64,000 nucleotides of DNA from Saccopteryx bilineata (GCF_036850765.1 NC_089496.1:106103767-106167766), one strand, 5' to 3'. Counted from the first letter of the stretch, positions 45,150 through 57,045 are shown. The notes: generated by a model from the letters alone, not told the origin. Numbers and translations are program-made.

Positions 45150-46336
45150 CTTGTTCATTAATTTAGACCATCTCATTTTTGAGGTCTTGTTTTACTGAAT
45201 GCATAGTCTTATGAAATTCCTGTCATCCAAAATGTACACCAGTAGTTTCTATAATATGTTTTTATCCATGACAGGCCCTTCATCTAATTTTCTTCTTTCT
45301 TTCTTTTTTATTTTATTTTATTTTACTTTATTTTATTTATTTATTGCCAGTTACGTCTCATTTCCTTCATTTACTGCTGCTGTTTGCACCTCTTTACTTT
45401 GAACAGCAGGAGAATTTTCTTTGATCCCCACCACCCCCTTTTCACATTATCTGGGCTCCCTGCCCTGTAGTGTGACAGTGAGTTCCACTAACCTCTCCAC
45501 TCTTCTACAGTGAGGCGACATGGAATGGGGAAGGGGCAGGACATGAGGCAGGGAGCATGGCCAGCAGCTTCTTCTTGAAGGCCTGGGCTCTGCTCTCTCT
45601 TTGGGATGCCACTAAATGTCACACATCGAGGTCCGCTCCAGCCAGCCAAGGCTGCACCATGCTTCTGTGGTTTTTGGCTCCCTGCACAATGGCAAGCTTT
45701 GACAAGGCCTTCTCTCCCCTGGGGTTTCAAGGTGACATTTTGGGCCTTCCAAGCTCGAGGGATCTTTTGACAGGGCTACCCACTCCTGCCTTGACTTCTA
45801 GAGATCCCATTCCTCTCCAAGTCGGTGAGTCTCAGTAAACATGCTAAATGTCACCAACCTCTCTTCTTAGACAGATAGGTTTGGACTCAGGAGCTAAACT
45901 CCATCAGAATTTTCTGGTTCTTCACAAGGTCATGGCTTCTCCAGACACCAAGGTACTTCCTCGTTCTCTGTCATTGGAAAACAGGGAGGAGGGATGTCCC
46001 TCGGCCTCCTTTGGCCAGAAGGCCTCCCTCCCTTCTCAGGCTGCAGCTGAAACAGTCGGCTCCGCCCATCGTCATCCCTGATGTCGCTCCAGCCAAGACT
46101 TCCGATTAGCAGAGAGAGGGTCTGCTTAGCCTACCCCCCTGGCGAAGCGACAGCAGAGCACCTCGGGGAGCTGGTTCCCCAAAGCAACACCAAGTTTCTG
46201 TTCAAAACAAGGGGCTCAGCCACCGGGCCAGCAAGTTCTCAGCTATTTTATAATCTCAGCACCAGAAGATGAAGTCCCTTCTCCTGGCAATGACGCCCCA
46301 GGCCATTGCTCCCACAGGAAAACATGTGACTTTAAA
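45150..46336. other. Unique upstream sequence
   Basis: A (TTTTA)n run lies at about 45306-45345. The remainder has no recognised gene or repeat. Confidence 0.5.
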
Positions 46337-46537
46337 AATTTTTTTTTTATTCTTTTTTTTTAGAGAGGAGAGGGAGAGACAGAGAGAGAGAGAGGAGAGA
46401 CAGAGAAAGAGAGGGGGGGAGGAGCTGGAAGCATCAACTCCCATATGTGCCTTGACCAGGCAAGCCCAGGGTTTCGAACCGGCGACCTCAGCATTTCCAG
46501 GTCGATGCTTTATCCACTGCGCCACCACAGGTCAGGC
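46337..46537 (-). mobile_element. Ves-type SINE
   Basis: Minus-strand head GCCTGACCTGTGGTGGCGCA, B-box GGTTCGAAACCCTGGG, CTTGCCTGGTCAAGGCAC, CT-rich tract and A-rich tail. Same subfamily as the copy nested in the hAT element at 9060. Confidence 0.9.
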
Positions 46538-46554
46538 AAACTTTTAATGAAATG

Positions 46555-46555
<1 letters not shown>

Positions 46556-46602
<47 letters not shown>
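46556..46602. repeat. (TC)n(AC)n compound microsatellite
   Basis: About eight TC units followed by about fourteen AC units just beyond a SINE. Likely length-variable. Confidence 0.95.
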
Positions 46603-46854
46603 TCAGAAAATTCTAAGCTATAACAACATTGAATAGTCAGAATAACACATTCTGGGGCCTACGTTAAAGCAGGGAGGTGACCTTGAAGGGAGACAGGTTT
46701 AAAAACCACCAGCTTTGTCTGTCGAAGGGTGCGAAACCACCGTTCAGCATCAGAGTAGCTTGTCCGTGTGCAGAGAAGCCACTCATCTGTAGAGGGAGGA
46801 AGCAGTCAGAAAAATGTAACTGAGAGGCAGACTAGGTGACCGATCCACCTTCCT

Positions 46855-47015
46855 CCTGCCAGTGTGGTCCACGGACCGACAGCCTTCCCGTCGCTCGGGA
46901 ACTAACTCATCAGAAATACAGAAGCTCAGGTCCCACCCCAGACCTGGGGAGCCAGGATCTGAATTTTAACCAAACCTTCCGGTTATTTGGGCATGCGTGA
47001 AACCCCGGGAAGCGC
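46855..47015 (+). mobile_element. MER5-like hAT-Charlie relic
   Basis: AGTGTGGTCCACGGACCGAC, CATCAGAAATACAGAAGCTC, AGGTCCCACCCCAGACCTGG and GAATTTTAACCAAACCTTCC follow the MER5A order. Confidence 0.75.
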
Positions 47016-47559
47016 AGATTCAGAGCACAAACTCTTCAGTCAAGCTGCCTAGGCCAGCAAGTAGTCGAGGTGGGAAAACTCTTCGGGGAGGAAGCTCGGC
47101 TAATGAATACAGATTGGAATGACAGGATGATAAATCCCCAATTTCCTACCTTGTGTGATGATGTAACAGACCTTGACAGCGCTCACTGGTGACTGATGGT
47201 TGCTGAGACAGATGAAAGACCGACGGGGAGCTGGGCTCGTCCAGGCTGACGCCACCTGAACTCACTGGAACAACCCTTCCCATCATTAAAAGTTGAGCAT
47301 CAGACATCCCGGATGATAGAGGGAGGAGCAGTCCCTCTGGAAGATGCTCTCCAGAAATTAAAGCTGACTGGGATCTCCCTGGAGTTCTAACGCCCAGGTT
47401 GGAGGACATATAAGGGACAGAGACACATATTAAATGACACCACCAAGATAAAACCAGGAAAATCCAGAATATTTCACAAGTGACTAGCATGGGGGAAAAA
47501 ATACGTGGGAAATTGTTATAGACTAGAAGAACCTAAAAAAACAACTGAATGCAATATCG

Positions 47560-47929
47560 GGTGGTCGTGAAAGGACATTTTGGGGGGCAATCAGGAAAAA
47601 CTGAACGTGGAGCAAGTATCAGATGATATCAAAGAATCATTTTGAGGGTGTGATAAGAGTTTTACAGTCTTATAACAAAAGAAAAAGCCCCTACCTAATC
47701 TGGAAACTTAAGAAAGTATTTACGGGTAAGATCACATAATATAATACTTAGGATTAAGTTATTCCAGAAAACAATGACACGTGGGAAGAAAGACAAAACA
47801 AGATGGCAGCACACCGATCACTGTGGAGAGCGGGCGACGGGCACGTGGAGGTTCATTAGGCAATTCTCTCTCCTTTTGTAGGTATGACATTTTCCAAAGC
47901 AAAAACTTTGAAAAAGAAAAGGAACTTGT
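47560..47929 (+). repeat. Ancient L1 3' end
   Basis: GGGTGTGATAAGAGTTTTAC, AAGTATTTACGGGTAAGATC, GGTTCATTAGGCAATTCTCT and CTTTTGTAGGTATGACATTT follow the 3' untranslated end of an old L1 family, ending in an AAAA-rich tail at 47917. Confidence 0.75.
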
Positions 47930-48096
47930 CTGGGCTACAACGCTCCCTGGCTGTGTAATCAAGGGAATGTTACTAACCTCTCTGAGCCTTAATGTTCCAT
48001 TTACAAATAAGAATAATAACAGTACCTGCCTCACAGGCTCATTGGAAGGATTCAGGAGGTGATACATGTAAAGCACATTAAAAATGTCTGGTGTGG

Positions 48097-48467
48097 GTCC
48101 TGGCTGGTTGGCTCAGTGGTAGAGCGTTGGCCTGACGTGCAGGAGTCCTGGGTTCGATTCCCAGCCAGGGCACAAAGGAGAACCGCCCATCTCCTTCTCC
48201 ACCCCTCTCCCTCTCCTTCCTCTCTGTCTCTCTCTTCCCCTCCCGCAGCCAAGGCTCCACTGGAGCAAAGTTGGCCCGGGCTCTGAGGATGGCTCCATGG
48301 CCTCTGCCTCAGGCGCTAGAATGGCCCTGGTTGCAACAGAGCAACGCCCCAGATGGGCAGAGCATCGCCCTCTGGTGGGCATGCTGGGTGGATCCCAGTC
48401 TGGCGCATGTGGGAGTCTGTCTGACTACCTCCCAGTTTCCAACTTCAGAAAAATACAAAAAAAAAAA
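48097..48467 (+). mobile_element. Composite Ves SINE with 17-bp target duplication
   Basis: Head GTCCTGGCTGGTTGGCTCAG, GTGGTAGAGCGTTGGCC, B-box GGTTCGATTCCCAGCC, the shared 3' module and an A tail of about 16. AAAAATGTCTGGTGTGG occurs at 48080-48096 and 48468-48484 without mismatch. It is a young copy close in sequence to 42858 and 21251. Confidence 0.93.
48364..48378 (-). promoter_or_regulatory. CTCF-like motif inside composite SINE
   Basis: ATCGCCCTCTGGTGG is the complement of CCACCAGAGGGCGAT, 14 of 15 consensus positions, pointing leftwards. Confidence 0.45.
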
Positions 48468-48484
48468 AAAAATGTCTGGTGTGG

Positions 48485-48652
48485 ACCCTGGCCCACTAGC
48501 TCGTTGACCTAACATGCCAAGGTTGTGGGTTCGATTCCTGGTCAGGGCACATACAGGAATCAAGTAATGAATGCATAAATAAGTGGAACAACAAGTTGAT
48601 GTTTCCCTCTTTCCCTTCCTGCCTCTAAAAAAGTAAAATTAATTTTTAAAAA
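48485..48652 (+). mobile_element. Older Ves-type SINE next to the composite copy
   Basis: Head ACCCTGGCCCACTAGCTCGT, GGTTGTGGGTTCGATTCCTG B-box, CAGGGCACATACAGG, CT-rich stretch and A-rich tail. The composite SINE inserted exactly at its 5' border, so it is the older of the two. Confidence 0.8.
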
Positions 48653-48705
48653 ATGTTTTTAATTTCTGGCGCATAGTAAACAGTAAATGTTCACCACCAA
48701 GTCAG

Positions 48706-50589
48706 TATTGGGTACCAGTTTGGGTTCCACACAGGCACAGATCAAGAGGAGGTATCTCTGAAAGTCCTAAGTCAATACAATCTTTTAAAGACACAGGTCT
48801 TACCTTATGGGAACAGTAGCAAATACAAAAACGGTCACCTAGTCCAGGTTCGGCTTGAAATCCCCACCTGCTACCAATGAGGTAATGAGCACTGTATAAA
48901 CAGGCTAATTCCACGTGCTGTAAGACCCTGGCCTTTAGCCCACACTCGGAAAGTGGTTGCCTGAAAATCTACAGGATACTTCGAGAAGGTTATCCTTGTG
49001 TGGATAACTTTTCTCTGCTGAGCTTTCATGGATGCTTGGTCTCAGTTTTGAGAGTCTAAGGATCCTTTCTGGGAAATGACCAGCACCACACAACACAGCG
49101 TGCCTCAGAACCACCTGGAAGCGCAGGGAGATGCAGGCCGCTTACAGATGCGTTCCTGGGGCTCCTTGTTCTGGCCGCCCCACTGTGACTTTCAATGACT
49201 AAGTCCTTAAAGGAGCCTCAGTTTTTGCATCTGTAAAATGGGCGTAAGAATGTCTCTCTTAATCCTTCGAGGGTTAACCAAGTTAACACACTTGCAAAGC
49301 ACTCAGTCCCTGGAAAATTCTTGGGGACAGCTAGTTCCTTCTCAGAGGCAATTTCCCTGCCCTGACCTCTTGCTCTGAGAAGAAAGCTCTCATTTCCTTC
49401 CTGCTGGCCTTCACTCTAGTGCCTCCTTTTCTGTTGCCCACCAACCAGGGACGCCAGCATGGGGCCCAGCACCGCTCTGCTCCGCGGCTGTCTCCCCAAA
49501 TCCTCCCACATTCCCGCTGCCCCAGCAACCCCTGGCCCTCTGCCCTGAGTGTGAAGCACAGGAGCTTTCAGAGATGCTTCAAATGATCTCCACAAACCAC
49601 TCGCCTCCCCCACCACCAGCCACACTGGCCCTATAAAATCTCCCACGAGGCTCAGCTCTGTCCCACCTACAAGGTGTGTCTGAAATTCAGACTGGGACAC
49701 ACGTTGGATTCCTGTTCCCAGAACGTTCCTTTCCCCGTGAAGGAAAGAACAAAACCCACGATTTCTGCCTCTCCACTCATTTCCTAGAGGCAATTACAAG
49801 GAAAACACTGAGGCCCGAGGCCCTGTGGCTACCGAGGGTACAGAGAAGGAGTGATGGGAGGGCTTCCCGTAGGAAGCGGAGCGCTCACTCCCCATGTTCT
49901 CTTGGGAGCAGGGCAAGCATTCTCTTCTGCAGTTAGAGTATTCCAGATGCTTTGGTGCACTCCATATTCTCAGCAGTGTAACCACCGTCCGGTGTATTCT
50001 GGAGCACCAGCTGGGGGACCAGATGGTGCCGGGTCTGGTCCAGGTGGCCCCAGGAGGGGAATTAGCCTCCCTTCCTTCCCCCTGCAGCCCGGTGCAGCCC
50101 ATGTGGCAGTAATGTGACACCCAAAGTCACACTCAGACTCGACATATGACTGAGAGCAGAGCCCAGGGCAGGGTAAGGGAGGCCCAAACTCCCACCCTAT
50201 CCTGGCATGCCCACCGACCCCCCCCCCCCAAAGCTCCACATTGGATCCCCACGCCAATGGTGAGTGTCCCCAGCCACCTGGCTGTGCCCGTGGGGCGAGA
50301 CAGGCAGCCTCCGGTGCAGACCAGCACATTTAATAGACCACAAGGGCACCTTCTGCTGCCGTCCCTGGTCATTAGCAAGGCAAGGCCACGGCTCCTCCTC
50401 CGGCCAGCCAGGCAGGTCACGGATGCTGGGACTCCCTCTCCTATGTCACCCAGGAACACAGCTTCTATACCAAAGGAGCAGTGGACAAGCCACGCTAGGG
50501 ATTTTCTAGTTCCTGCGAAGGCAGAGCCAGCACACACAGCCCAGGGAAAGGCATGAAGCTTGCAGGGCCTCGGTTTCGTTCCTGGAGGG
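48706..50589. other. Unique upstream sequence with one MIR relic
   Basis: A sense MIR lies at about 49190-49315 (AGCCTCAGTTTTTGCATCTG, TAAAATGGGCGTAAGAATG). The rest has no gene or repeat that I recognise; a C run lies at 50219-50229. Confidence 0.5.
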
Positions 50590-50750
50590 AGGGTCGGAGA
50601 ATGGTCTGAGGACCCAGAGCCCCGCCCCCCCGGGAGCTTGCTAGGAGCGCAGGGTCTCAGGCTCCGCCCAGATCTGACAAATGGACCCCCACTTCCTGAC
50701 AAGGTCAGCAGGTGGTTTGGAAGCACAAAGTTCAAGAAATGCTAGTTTAT
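50590..50750 (+). mobile_element. MER5-like hAT-Charlie relic
   Basis: GAGCTTGCTAGGAGCGCAGG, GTCTCAGGCTCCGCCCAGAT and GGAAGCACAAAGTTCAAGAA follow MER5A sense order. Confidence 0.65.
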
Positions 50751-51539
50751 GAAGCTTGTGTTTCAGCCAAACTATGCAAGGTAGCATTCGGCTCGTGGGG
50801 TGACATCACTTGGGAAGTTGGCTCTGTCCTCAAAAGCCGCTGGGAACAGGACGTGGGGAGGGGCGTACGGAGGGGGCGTTGGCTCTGGTTTGGACCCTCT
50901 TAACTACGGACTGCACACTTGGGGTGCTCAGCCCGCTCCTCTGTGTCTGGGCTGCCGAGGAGGTGGGGAACACCGCATGGCTAGGTAATCACAGGGAGCG
51001 ATGCTTAGCTCTGTGCAACCCAGGCCCGGGGCTTCCATTTGATCCCTGGGCCGGGACAGCGGAAGTCCACCCGGCAGACAAAACAAGCCAGTCACGTTTT
51101 TGTACTGCTTTGCCCCGATGCACCAAATTATAATGTTAATTACTGTTATTAGTTTTATATTATTCACAGCTACACTTACCCAAAATTTACCACGAGCCAG
51201 AAACTTCACACTCGAGCCCTGGTCCGTGGACCCCCAGCCCCACGCACAATCTGTGCAGGAGTCCGCTGAACAGACCCAGCAGACAGTCCTAACGAGCACG
51301 GAAAAGTTCCACAGGGCGAGTGGGGGGGAAAACAATCTGGGAACCAAACCTGGACACTGACCATGGAGTGGCCAGTGCTGGAGAATGGACAGGTAGAACC
51401 TCAGGTCTGAGAGGCAGAGAGGGGACGGGTCCTGGGCCTAAGTCCTCGCACAGAGAAGGACCAGCGAAGGCCAGAGAGGAAGGATGAAGTCCCCGCCCAG
51501 GTCGTTGGTGGATTTGAGGTAGCACGGGAGGGGGTCAGG
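50751..51539. other. Unique upstream sequence
   Basis: A short AT-rich core (TTATAATGTTAATTACTGTT at 51128-51147) lies in GC-moderate DNA. No gene or repeat family recognised. Confidence 0.5.
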
Positions 51540-51722
51540 GGGTAGCGGCTCATAGGTAAGGGGTTTTCTTTAGGAACAATGAAAATATTTTGAAACTTTA
51601 TACAGGTGTGATATCACACAGCATTGTGAAAGTAGTGATCACCATTGAAATGCACATTTTTACATGGTTAATTTTATGTTTTGTGAATTTTACCTCAATA
51701 AGAAAAGAAGGAAAAAAAAAGG
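51540..51722 (+). repeat. Ancient L1 3' end with A tail
   Basis: AAAATATTTTGAAACTTTAT, AGCATTGTGAAAGTAGTGAT, CATGGTTAATTTTATGTTTT, GTGAATTTTACCTCAATAAG and an A run at 51712-51720 are the end of an old L1. Confidence 0.8.
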
Positions 51723-51869
51723 CCCCCCAAGGCCACATACTTAATTAAATAAAAGAGGATATTTGTCTCCTTTGGGTGGAAAGGTAATTCTGACCCTGCC
51801 AAGAAGGTCATGACTCTATGCTCACAGATGTCTCCAAGGAGGAAGGGAGGCCAAAGGCCTTAAGCTTGG

Positions 51870-51985
51870 CTCCTGGGCTCACTACTCACCGTTTGCATAA
51901 CCTTGGGCAAGACATTTAATGTCCTTAAGCCTCAGCTTCCCACTCTATAGAATGGGGTAATATACGTGGGAATGCATCAAGTCTC
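51870..51985 (+). repeat. MIR SINE relic
   Basis: CATAACCTTGGGCAAGACAT, TAAGCCTCAGCTTCCCACTC and TATAGAATGGGGTAATATAC follow MIR sense core. Confidence 0.8.
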
Positions 51986-53480
51986 ATCTGAGCAAGGCCA
52001 CCAAATGCCCTGCCCATCTTGCCAAAGTAAAACTCTTGAGACCAGACTTGTCCCCTGGGCCATCATTTACAATCCAGAGGTTCCATGAAACCAGAGCCAT
52101 AGCCTTGGTGTGAACTAGTTTATCAGACAACTGGTCAACCTGAGAAAGTGGAAAGGTTGTGGTAGGTAAGAAGCAGGTGGACAAGAGTGGGGAGCAGAGA
52201 ACAGACCATGGGGACTAGACCGTGTTCATCCATGGCCATGGGCTCAAGGAGCCAGGACACCTGCTGGGTTCCTAGGAGAGCCGGGGTGCCCAGCATGACA
52301 AGGAAGTGGGGCAGACCCAAAGCCACGGGACAGCTCCCTCTAGACTCGAAGCCACAGGATCAGAGCAAGGAAGAGGACACTAAGTCAGTGGCTCCACTGG
52401 ATGCATCAGCCCCAGTGAGAGCAGATCAACCAGATAACTGAGTTCAGTGAAGAAGTCCGTAAGCCAAGCGCCAAGCCACCCACCCACCCAGTGGGGTTGT
52501 GAGGGCTGGGACTCTGGACAGGTCAGTTTTGATGAGGAGAGGGGTGGGGGTAGGGAGCAGACTAGGTAAGAACTGATCTGAAGACAGAGGTGCAGGGTGC
52601 TAGGGTGGGGCTCGGGGTTGGGGGGGCGGGGAAGAAGGGGGATGGGGGGCAGTAGACACCTGCTGTGCGAGTTGCAGATAACAAGAGTGAAAGGGAAGTG
52701 GAAGAAGATAAAGGGACAGAGAGAGAGGGGGAGGGAGGGAGGAAGCAGAGGAGGATGGAAGGAAGGGGAAGGGGAGGGATGGGCTGAAGTACAGAGATGT
52801 AGAAACAGCGCTCATGGGCCAGGGGCAGCCAGTGCCAGCCCAGTGCTGCCACCTTGATCCTCAGCCTCCCCAGCCTGGCCAGAGCCCTTCAGTGCCTCTT
52901 TGTGATTCAAGTGGGAGCCCAGCCGGAGCGGAGGCCTCGCCTCATGTGGCAGCCCACGTGGTGGGGCGCGGGGCGAGGAGGTGGCCTCTCTCGCTGGCAC
53001 CAGAAGCTGCCAACTATGGACTGATCACTGCCCCTTTGTGTGGGAACAATGGGCCCCCATGAGCCCCACTGGCCAGAGAGAGGAAATCTCAGGACAATGA
53101 CCTCCCTGCCCCCATTTCCTCGTCTGCATGAAGCTGTGGGGATGGAAGAAAGCCTGGTGTTGTGACATCTCGGTGGCTCAGTGACCCAGCCAGGGCCGAG
53201 GTCTTACTGGCATGTTGTCACCAGCTCTGAAACCCTGCCTGCCAGGTCACCTCCTTACCCTACATTTGTCCCCGTTTCCCAGCCCTGCCTACGATACCTT
53301 CTTAGCTGTCACTTTGTCTCCATGTCCCACACTGGTCCTGGTGACACCTGCTCTGTCTCCGGTCTGGACTCCTCTACCATCTGCACTCGGGGTCCCTCAC
53401 GCTTTCCCCATCTCCCACCTGGCTCCACCCCGGGCTACTCTCCACCAGCAGCCAACGTGGTCTTCTAACAACGCACATGT
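51986..53480. other. Unique upstream sequence with a purine tract
   Basis: A strongly purine-biased stretch of GGGGGC, GGAAG and GAGAGAGG words covers about 52600-52790. Nothing else recognised. Confidence 0.5.
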
Positions 53481-53580
53481 GTATCAGTCAGCTCACGCTG
53501 CTGTAACAAATACCACAGACTGGGTTGGGGAGGCGGGGCTTAAACAACTGGCATTTACCCTCTCACAGTCCTGGAAAGAC
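53481..53580 (-). repeat. MLT1-like LTR fragment, antisense
   Basis: TATCAGTCAGCTCACGCTGC, TGTAACAAATACCACAGACT, CTTAAACAACTGGCATTTAC and CTCACAGTCCTGG match the antisense start of an MLT1-type LTR. Confidence 0.75.
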
Positions 53581-53884
53581 TCATTATCCCGCACCCGTCT
53601 CATTATCCCCGGCACCCAGCACGGAGCCTGGCTCTCCGACACAATATGAGTCTTTTTTTAGTGTGCAGTAAATTTAGCTATCATAGCTCATCAGCCCCCA
53701 AACCTTTTGTCTTCTCACTCATTCATTTCTCCATCAAATAATTATTGAGCATCTACGACCGAGCACCTGCGCCTGGAGTCCATGACTTCTGGGATCCCGT
53801 GAATTTAGGTAGGAAAAAAAGGACATCTTATATCTTACTAACCCCAAATTAGTATTCAGCATTCCGATCAATGATGACCATCTG

Positions 53885-54062
53885 GCCTGACCCGTGGTGG
53901 CGCAGTGGATATAGCATCAGCCCAGAGTGCTGAGGTCGCTGGTTCAAAAACCCCAGGCTTGCCCCGTCAAGGCACATACGAGAAGCAACTATGAGTTGAT
54001 GCTTCCCCTATCTCCCCTACTTTCTCTCTCTCAAATAAATAAATAAAAATCTTTAAAAAGAA
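53885..54062 (+). mobile_element. Ves-type SINE with 15-bp target duplication
   Basis: Head GCCTGACCCGTGGTGGCGCA, GTGGATATAGCATCAGCCC, B-box-like GGTTCAAAAACC, CCGTCAAGGCACATACGAG, CT-rich tract and AATAAATAAATAAA tail. AATGATGACCATCTG lies at 53870-53884 and 54063-54077. Confidence 0.92.
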
Positions 54063-54077
54063 AATGATGACCATCTG

Positions 54078-54419
54078 TCCCAAACACCAGTAGTATTATT
54101 AGTATCTGTGACTTTTGTCACCAATAGAAATTTCAGATGATTTTATATCCTTTTTGATTGTTGCAGATGTTGTAAAATAGCATCAACCCTCACCATTACC
54201 TTGAAATGCAGTTATTATAGTAGTTATTACACCCATATTGAATTTCATTGTTTAATGTATTAATATAGAAGCATATGCATTATGCCACATGTTTCTAATA
54301 TATTGATAACCATCCAGTTATATTTCAATATACGTGGTTTCCTTTATAATCTTATATATTTTATTTTATGCGCTTAGAAACATTATTCCGAGATGGTCAC
54401 CAGATGGCAAGGAGGCCCT
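54078..54419. other. AT-rich unique sequence
   Basis: AT rich with TTATATATTTTATTTTATG near 54350; no repeat family recognised. TCACCAGATGGCAAG at 54397-54411 is a partial CTCF-like word. Confidence 0.4.
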
Positions 54420-55140
54420 TAGTCCCCCTGGTGAGCCCTGCTCTAGGACCTGAGTCTCTGACAATGAACCAGGCCAGATGAATCCCCGCCTCCCAGAGTG
54501 TGCTCTCTAGGGGGTGGGGCAGAGAACAGGGGCTCAGGTAAGTCAATGATATCATTACACATCGTGAGGACTACCGTGAAGAAAAGACAACAGGGTAACG
54601 GGCATAGAATGTCTGGGTGGGATGGTCAGGAAAGGCTCTTGGAGAGCAAGGTATTGGAATAAATATAAACGATAAAACTCAAGCAGTCAGAAGAATCCAG
54701 GGAGGAGAGATCTGGGCAAAGGTTAGAGCAAATGCAAAGATCCTGAGGCGGGTGTGAGGGGGCATGTGGCTGTGTGACCACAGGCAAGGAGATGGAGAAA
54801 GGGGACAGAGATGGAGAAGGGACGGAGAAGGTCGTCTGGGCCAGTCCTGCAGGACTGGACATGCTGGGGACAGAGTGGGGGATTCGCCCCAGTGTGGCGG
54901 GGGCTGGTGCAGCCAGGACAGTGGAGCAGCCCCTTCCCGATCTCACTCACAGTTGGAAGGATCACTTTGGCTGCCTCGGGGAGATGGGGACAGGGGCTAG
55001 TGAAGAAGTCATTGTACTCACCCAGCCAGAAACAATGGGGCCTTGGACCAGCATGGGAGCCGGAGGCAGGATGAAAAGTGCTTGGGTTTGGAATATATTT
55101 TGAAAACAGAGATGACAGGACTTTTGATGGGTTGCAGGGG
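54420..55140 (-). repeat. Long L2-type relic, antisense
   Basis: AACGGGCATAGAATGTCTGG, GGATGGTCAGGAAAGGCTCT, AAGATCCTGAGGCGGGTGTG, GGATCACTTTGGCTGCCTCG, CCTTGGACCAGCATGGGAGC, GAATATATTTTGAAAACAGA and GACAGGACTTTTGATGGGTT are in the order of a well-known antisense LINE 3' region, usually called L2. About 700 bp, one of the longer ancient LINE pieces here. Confidence 0.6.
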
Positions 55141-56860
55141 GTGGGCAGGGGGAGGAGAGCTGAGCGGAGGAGCTGAGGCGACTCCCTGGCTTGGGGCCTT
55201 AGCAACTGGGGGGACAGCAGTGCCAGGATGGGGAATTCAGGGCAGGGAGATAGTGGGGCAGAGTGGGCCCTGGACCTCGGCTCCTTCTGCACCCAGGGTG
55301 ACGGCTCGAATCCTGTCACCTGGCTTTAAATCCGCTACAACCCGGGTCTGTCCTTCACGTCCATTCCGGTCCTGCTCTGCCCCTTCCGGCAAACACTCTG
55401 CACCAGCCACATCTGTCCGCCTGCCGTAGCCCTGGCAGTGCTCACTCTCTCCCACTCCATTCTCGTCCCATCTACTCCCGTCCCCCAGCTGCCACATCAG
55501 AGCCCAGGTAAAACCCACCTCTTCCACGCAGGCTGCCCACAAGGTCCTCAACCCTGCGCCATCCAGGTCCTCTCTCGTCCGGCACTCGGCACACCCTGCC
55601 TGGTTTGCTGCTCACTTTTCTGCCATCCTCCCTCCAAGTGGTGTCTCCTTCAGGGGTGGGAGTGGCCGCCCTGGACCCACGATGCTCGGGTGCACACACA
55701 AGACATTCGGGGTCAGTCCTGATGCATCTTGGATGTCATCCACAATTAACCTGAGTATCCTTGGCTCTGCCAACAGCGAAAGCCGCAGGTTTTGAAATCT
55801 TTGCTTGGTAGTCTCCCAACTTGAACAGTTAGTCAGAAATTACTGAGTTACTATGAAATGTGACATTTTAAAGCATCTGTGATGTTCTGAAATTCTCTTA
55901 AGGACATTCCAGCACTAGTCTCATCAGAAAATGCATGACTGAGGCCCCTCTGTGGCACAGAGGGACGCAAAAACCAACGTGCAACTTAGTTAGAATCTCT
56001 TGGCTGGTGTTCAGGTCACATAGGCAAGGCAAAATGGAGGGGGGGTTCCGTTCAAAGCCATGGCCCCCACGTCTCTGGTCTCTGTGTGGTAAGGAACGGG
56101 ATGGATGGTTCTCCCTGTCTTTGGAGCTGATGGTTCTGTTTCCTCTACTCAACCACAGCGCACAATCCTGGGCACCAGTTCCGTGTAGCAGCATTTAAGA
56201 GCAAGTGTGTCTTGGCTTCCCATAAACATTGCAACGTGCTTTGCTTTGTCAGCGAGGATATTTCCCACTGCCTGCCAGACTAGAAATGTGCAGCTGGCGC
56301 TCAACAACCCACTACTGTTTTTATGGTAAAATACAACACTCAGAATTGGAACGCCTTCAAGAGAACCTGTAAGTTCAAAACTACATCTGATTATATAATA
56401 AAAACTCCCTTGCATCCCAAGCGTCCACCGTGCTCCGGGCTGACTGCGCGCGTGGTGTGGAAACCAGGCAGCTTCCGAGGATTAAAGACGGGATGACGTC
56501 ACAGCGGCTCCACGGCCCAGGGTGAACAGAGGGCTGCGCTCATCCGGTGAGCTGGCGACCTGAAGTACCTGATGTTCAGGGTGGGGCAGCTGTAGAAACA
56601 CTGGCTTTCTCCCCTTTCCCATTCACCCAAACTCGAGTCCAGGAGGTGAGAGAAAACCACCAACCCCTGTTTTTGCATGAAGGTATGGACAGTCGCCACC
56701 TTCTAGCCGAGCAAGGGGCCAGGGTGCCAGGGAGAAGCTGTACATGAGAAATGAGCCCGGGACAGCACGGAGTCATGTTCTGTCTGACCATGGTGGAAAT
56801 CAGCTCCAGCTTCTGGAGCAGACGGAATCGAATTTGAACACCCCCCCCCCCCCGGAATAA
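55141..56860. other. Mostly unique upstream sequence
   Basis: The 55320-55740 part (CATCAGAGCCCAGGTAAAACCC) may include decayed L2. The 56850-56863 C run is a sequencing-prone homopolymer. No gene recognised. Confidence 0.4.
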
Positions 56861-56874
56861 GGCACTAACACCAC

Positions 56875-57045
56875 TTTCTCACTTGGGCACATCTGTTACC
56901 TCTCTGACCCTCAGTTTCCTCATTTGTGAAAGAGGAATAATACTTTAAGGGCTAGTCTGAGAAAAAAAAAGGAGGAGAATGAATGAATCTGAAGTTCAGA
57001 GACCCATGCCCGGCGCAGAGTAGTTGCTCAATAAATGGGAGCTGG
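56875..57045 (+). repeat. MIR SINE relic
   Basis: CTTGGGCACATCTGTTACCT, CTGACCCTCAGTTTCCTCAT, TTGTGAAAGAGGAATAATAC and GTTGCTCAATAAATGGGAGC span core to tail; nearly full length. Confidence 0.85.

Larger units (their letters stand above)
47930..48705 (+). repeat. MIR relic interrupted by two nested SINEs
   Basis: The left part (47930-48096) has CCTCTGAGCC-type MIR core and CATGTAAAGCACATTAAAAA; the right part after 48655 resumes with TTTCTGGCGCATAGTAAACA and GTAAATGTTCACC, the MIR tail. Together they form one MIR into which two Ves SINEs inserted. Confidence 0.75.

Noticed and set aside
50133..50735. 200-codon open frame upstream
   Set aside because: GC-rich chance frame running into a MER5-like relic, no domain.
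54397..54411. CTCF site TCACCAGATGGCAAG
   Set aside because: Only 12 of 15 positions match and the 3' end is poor.
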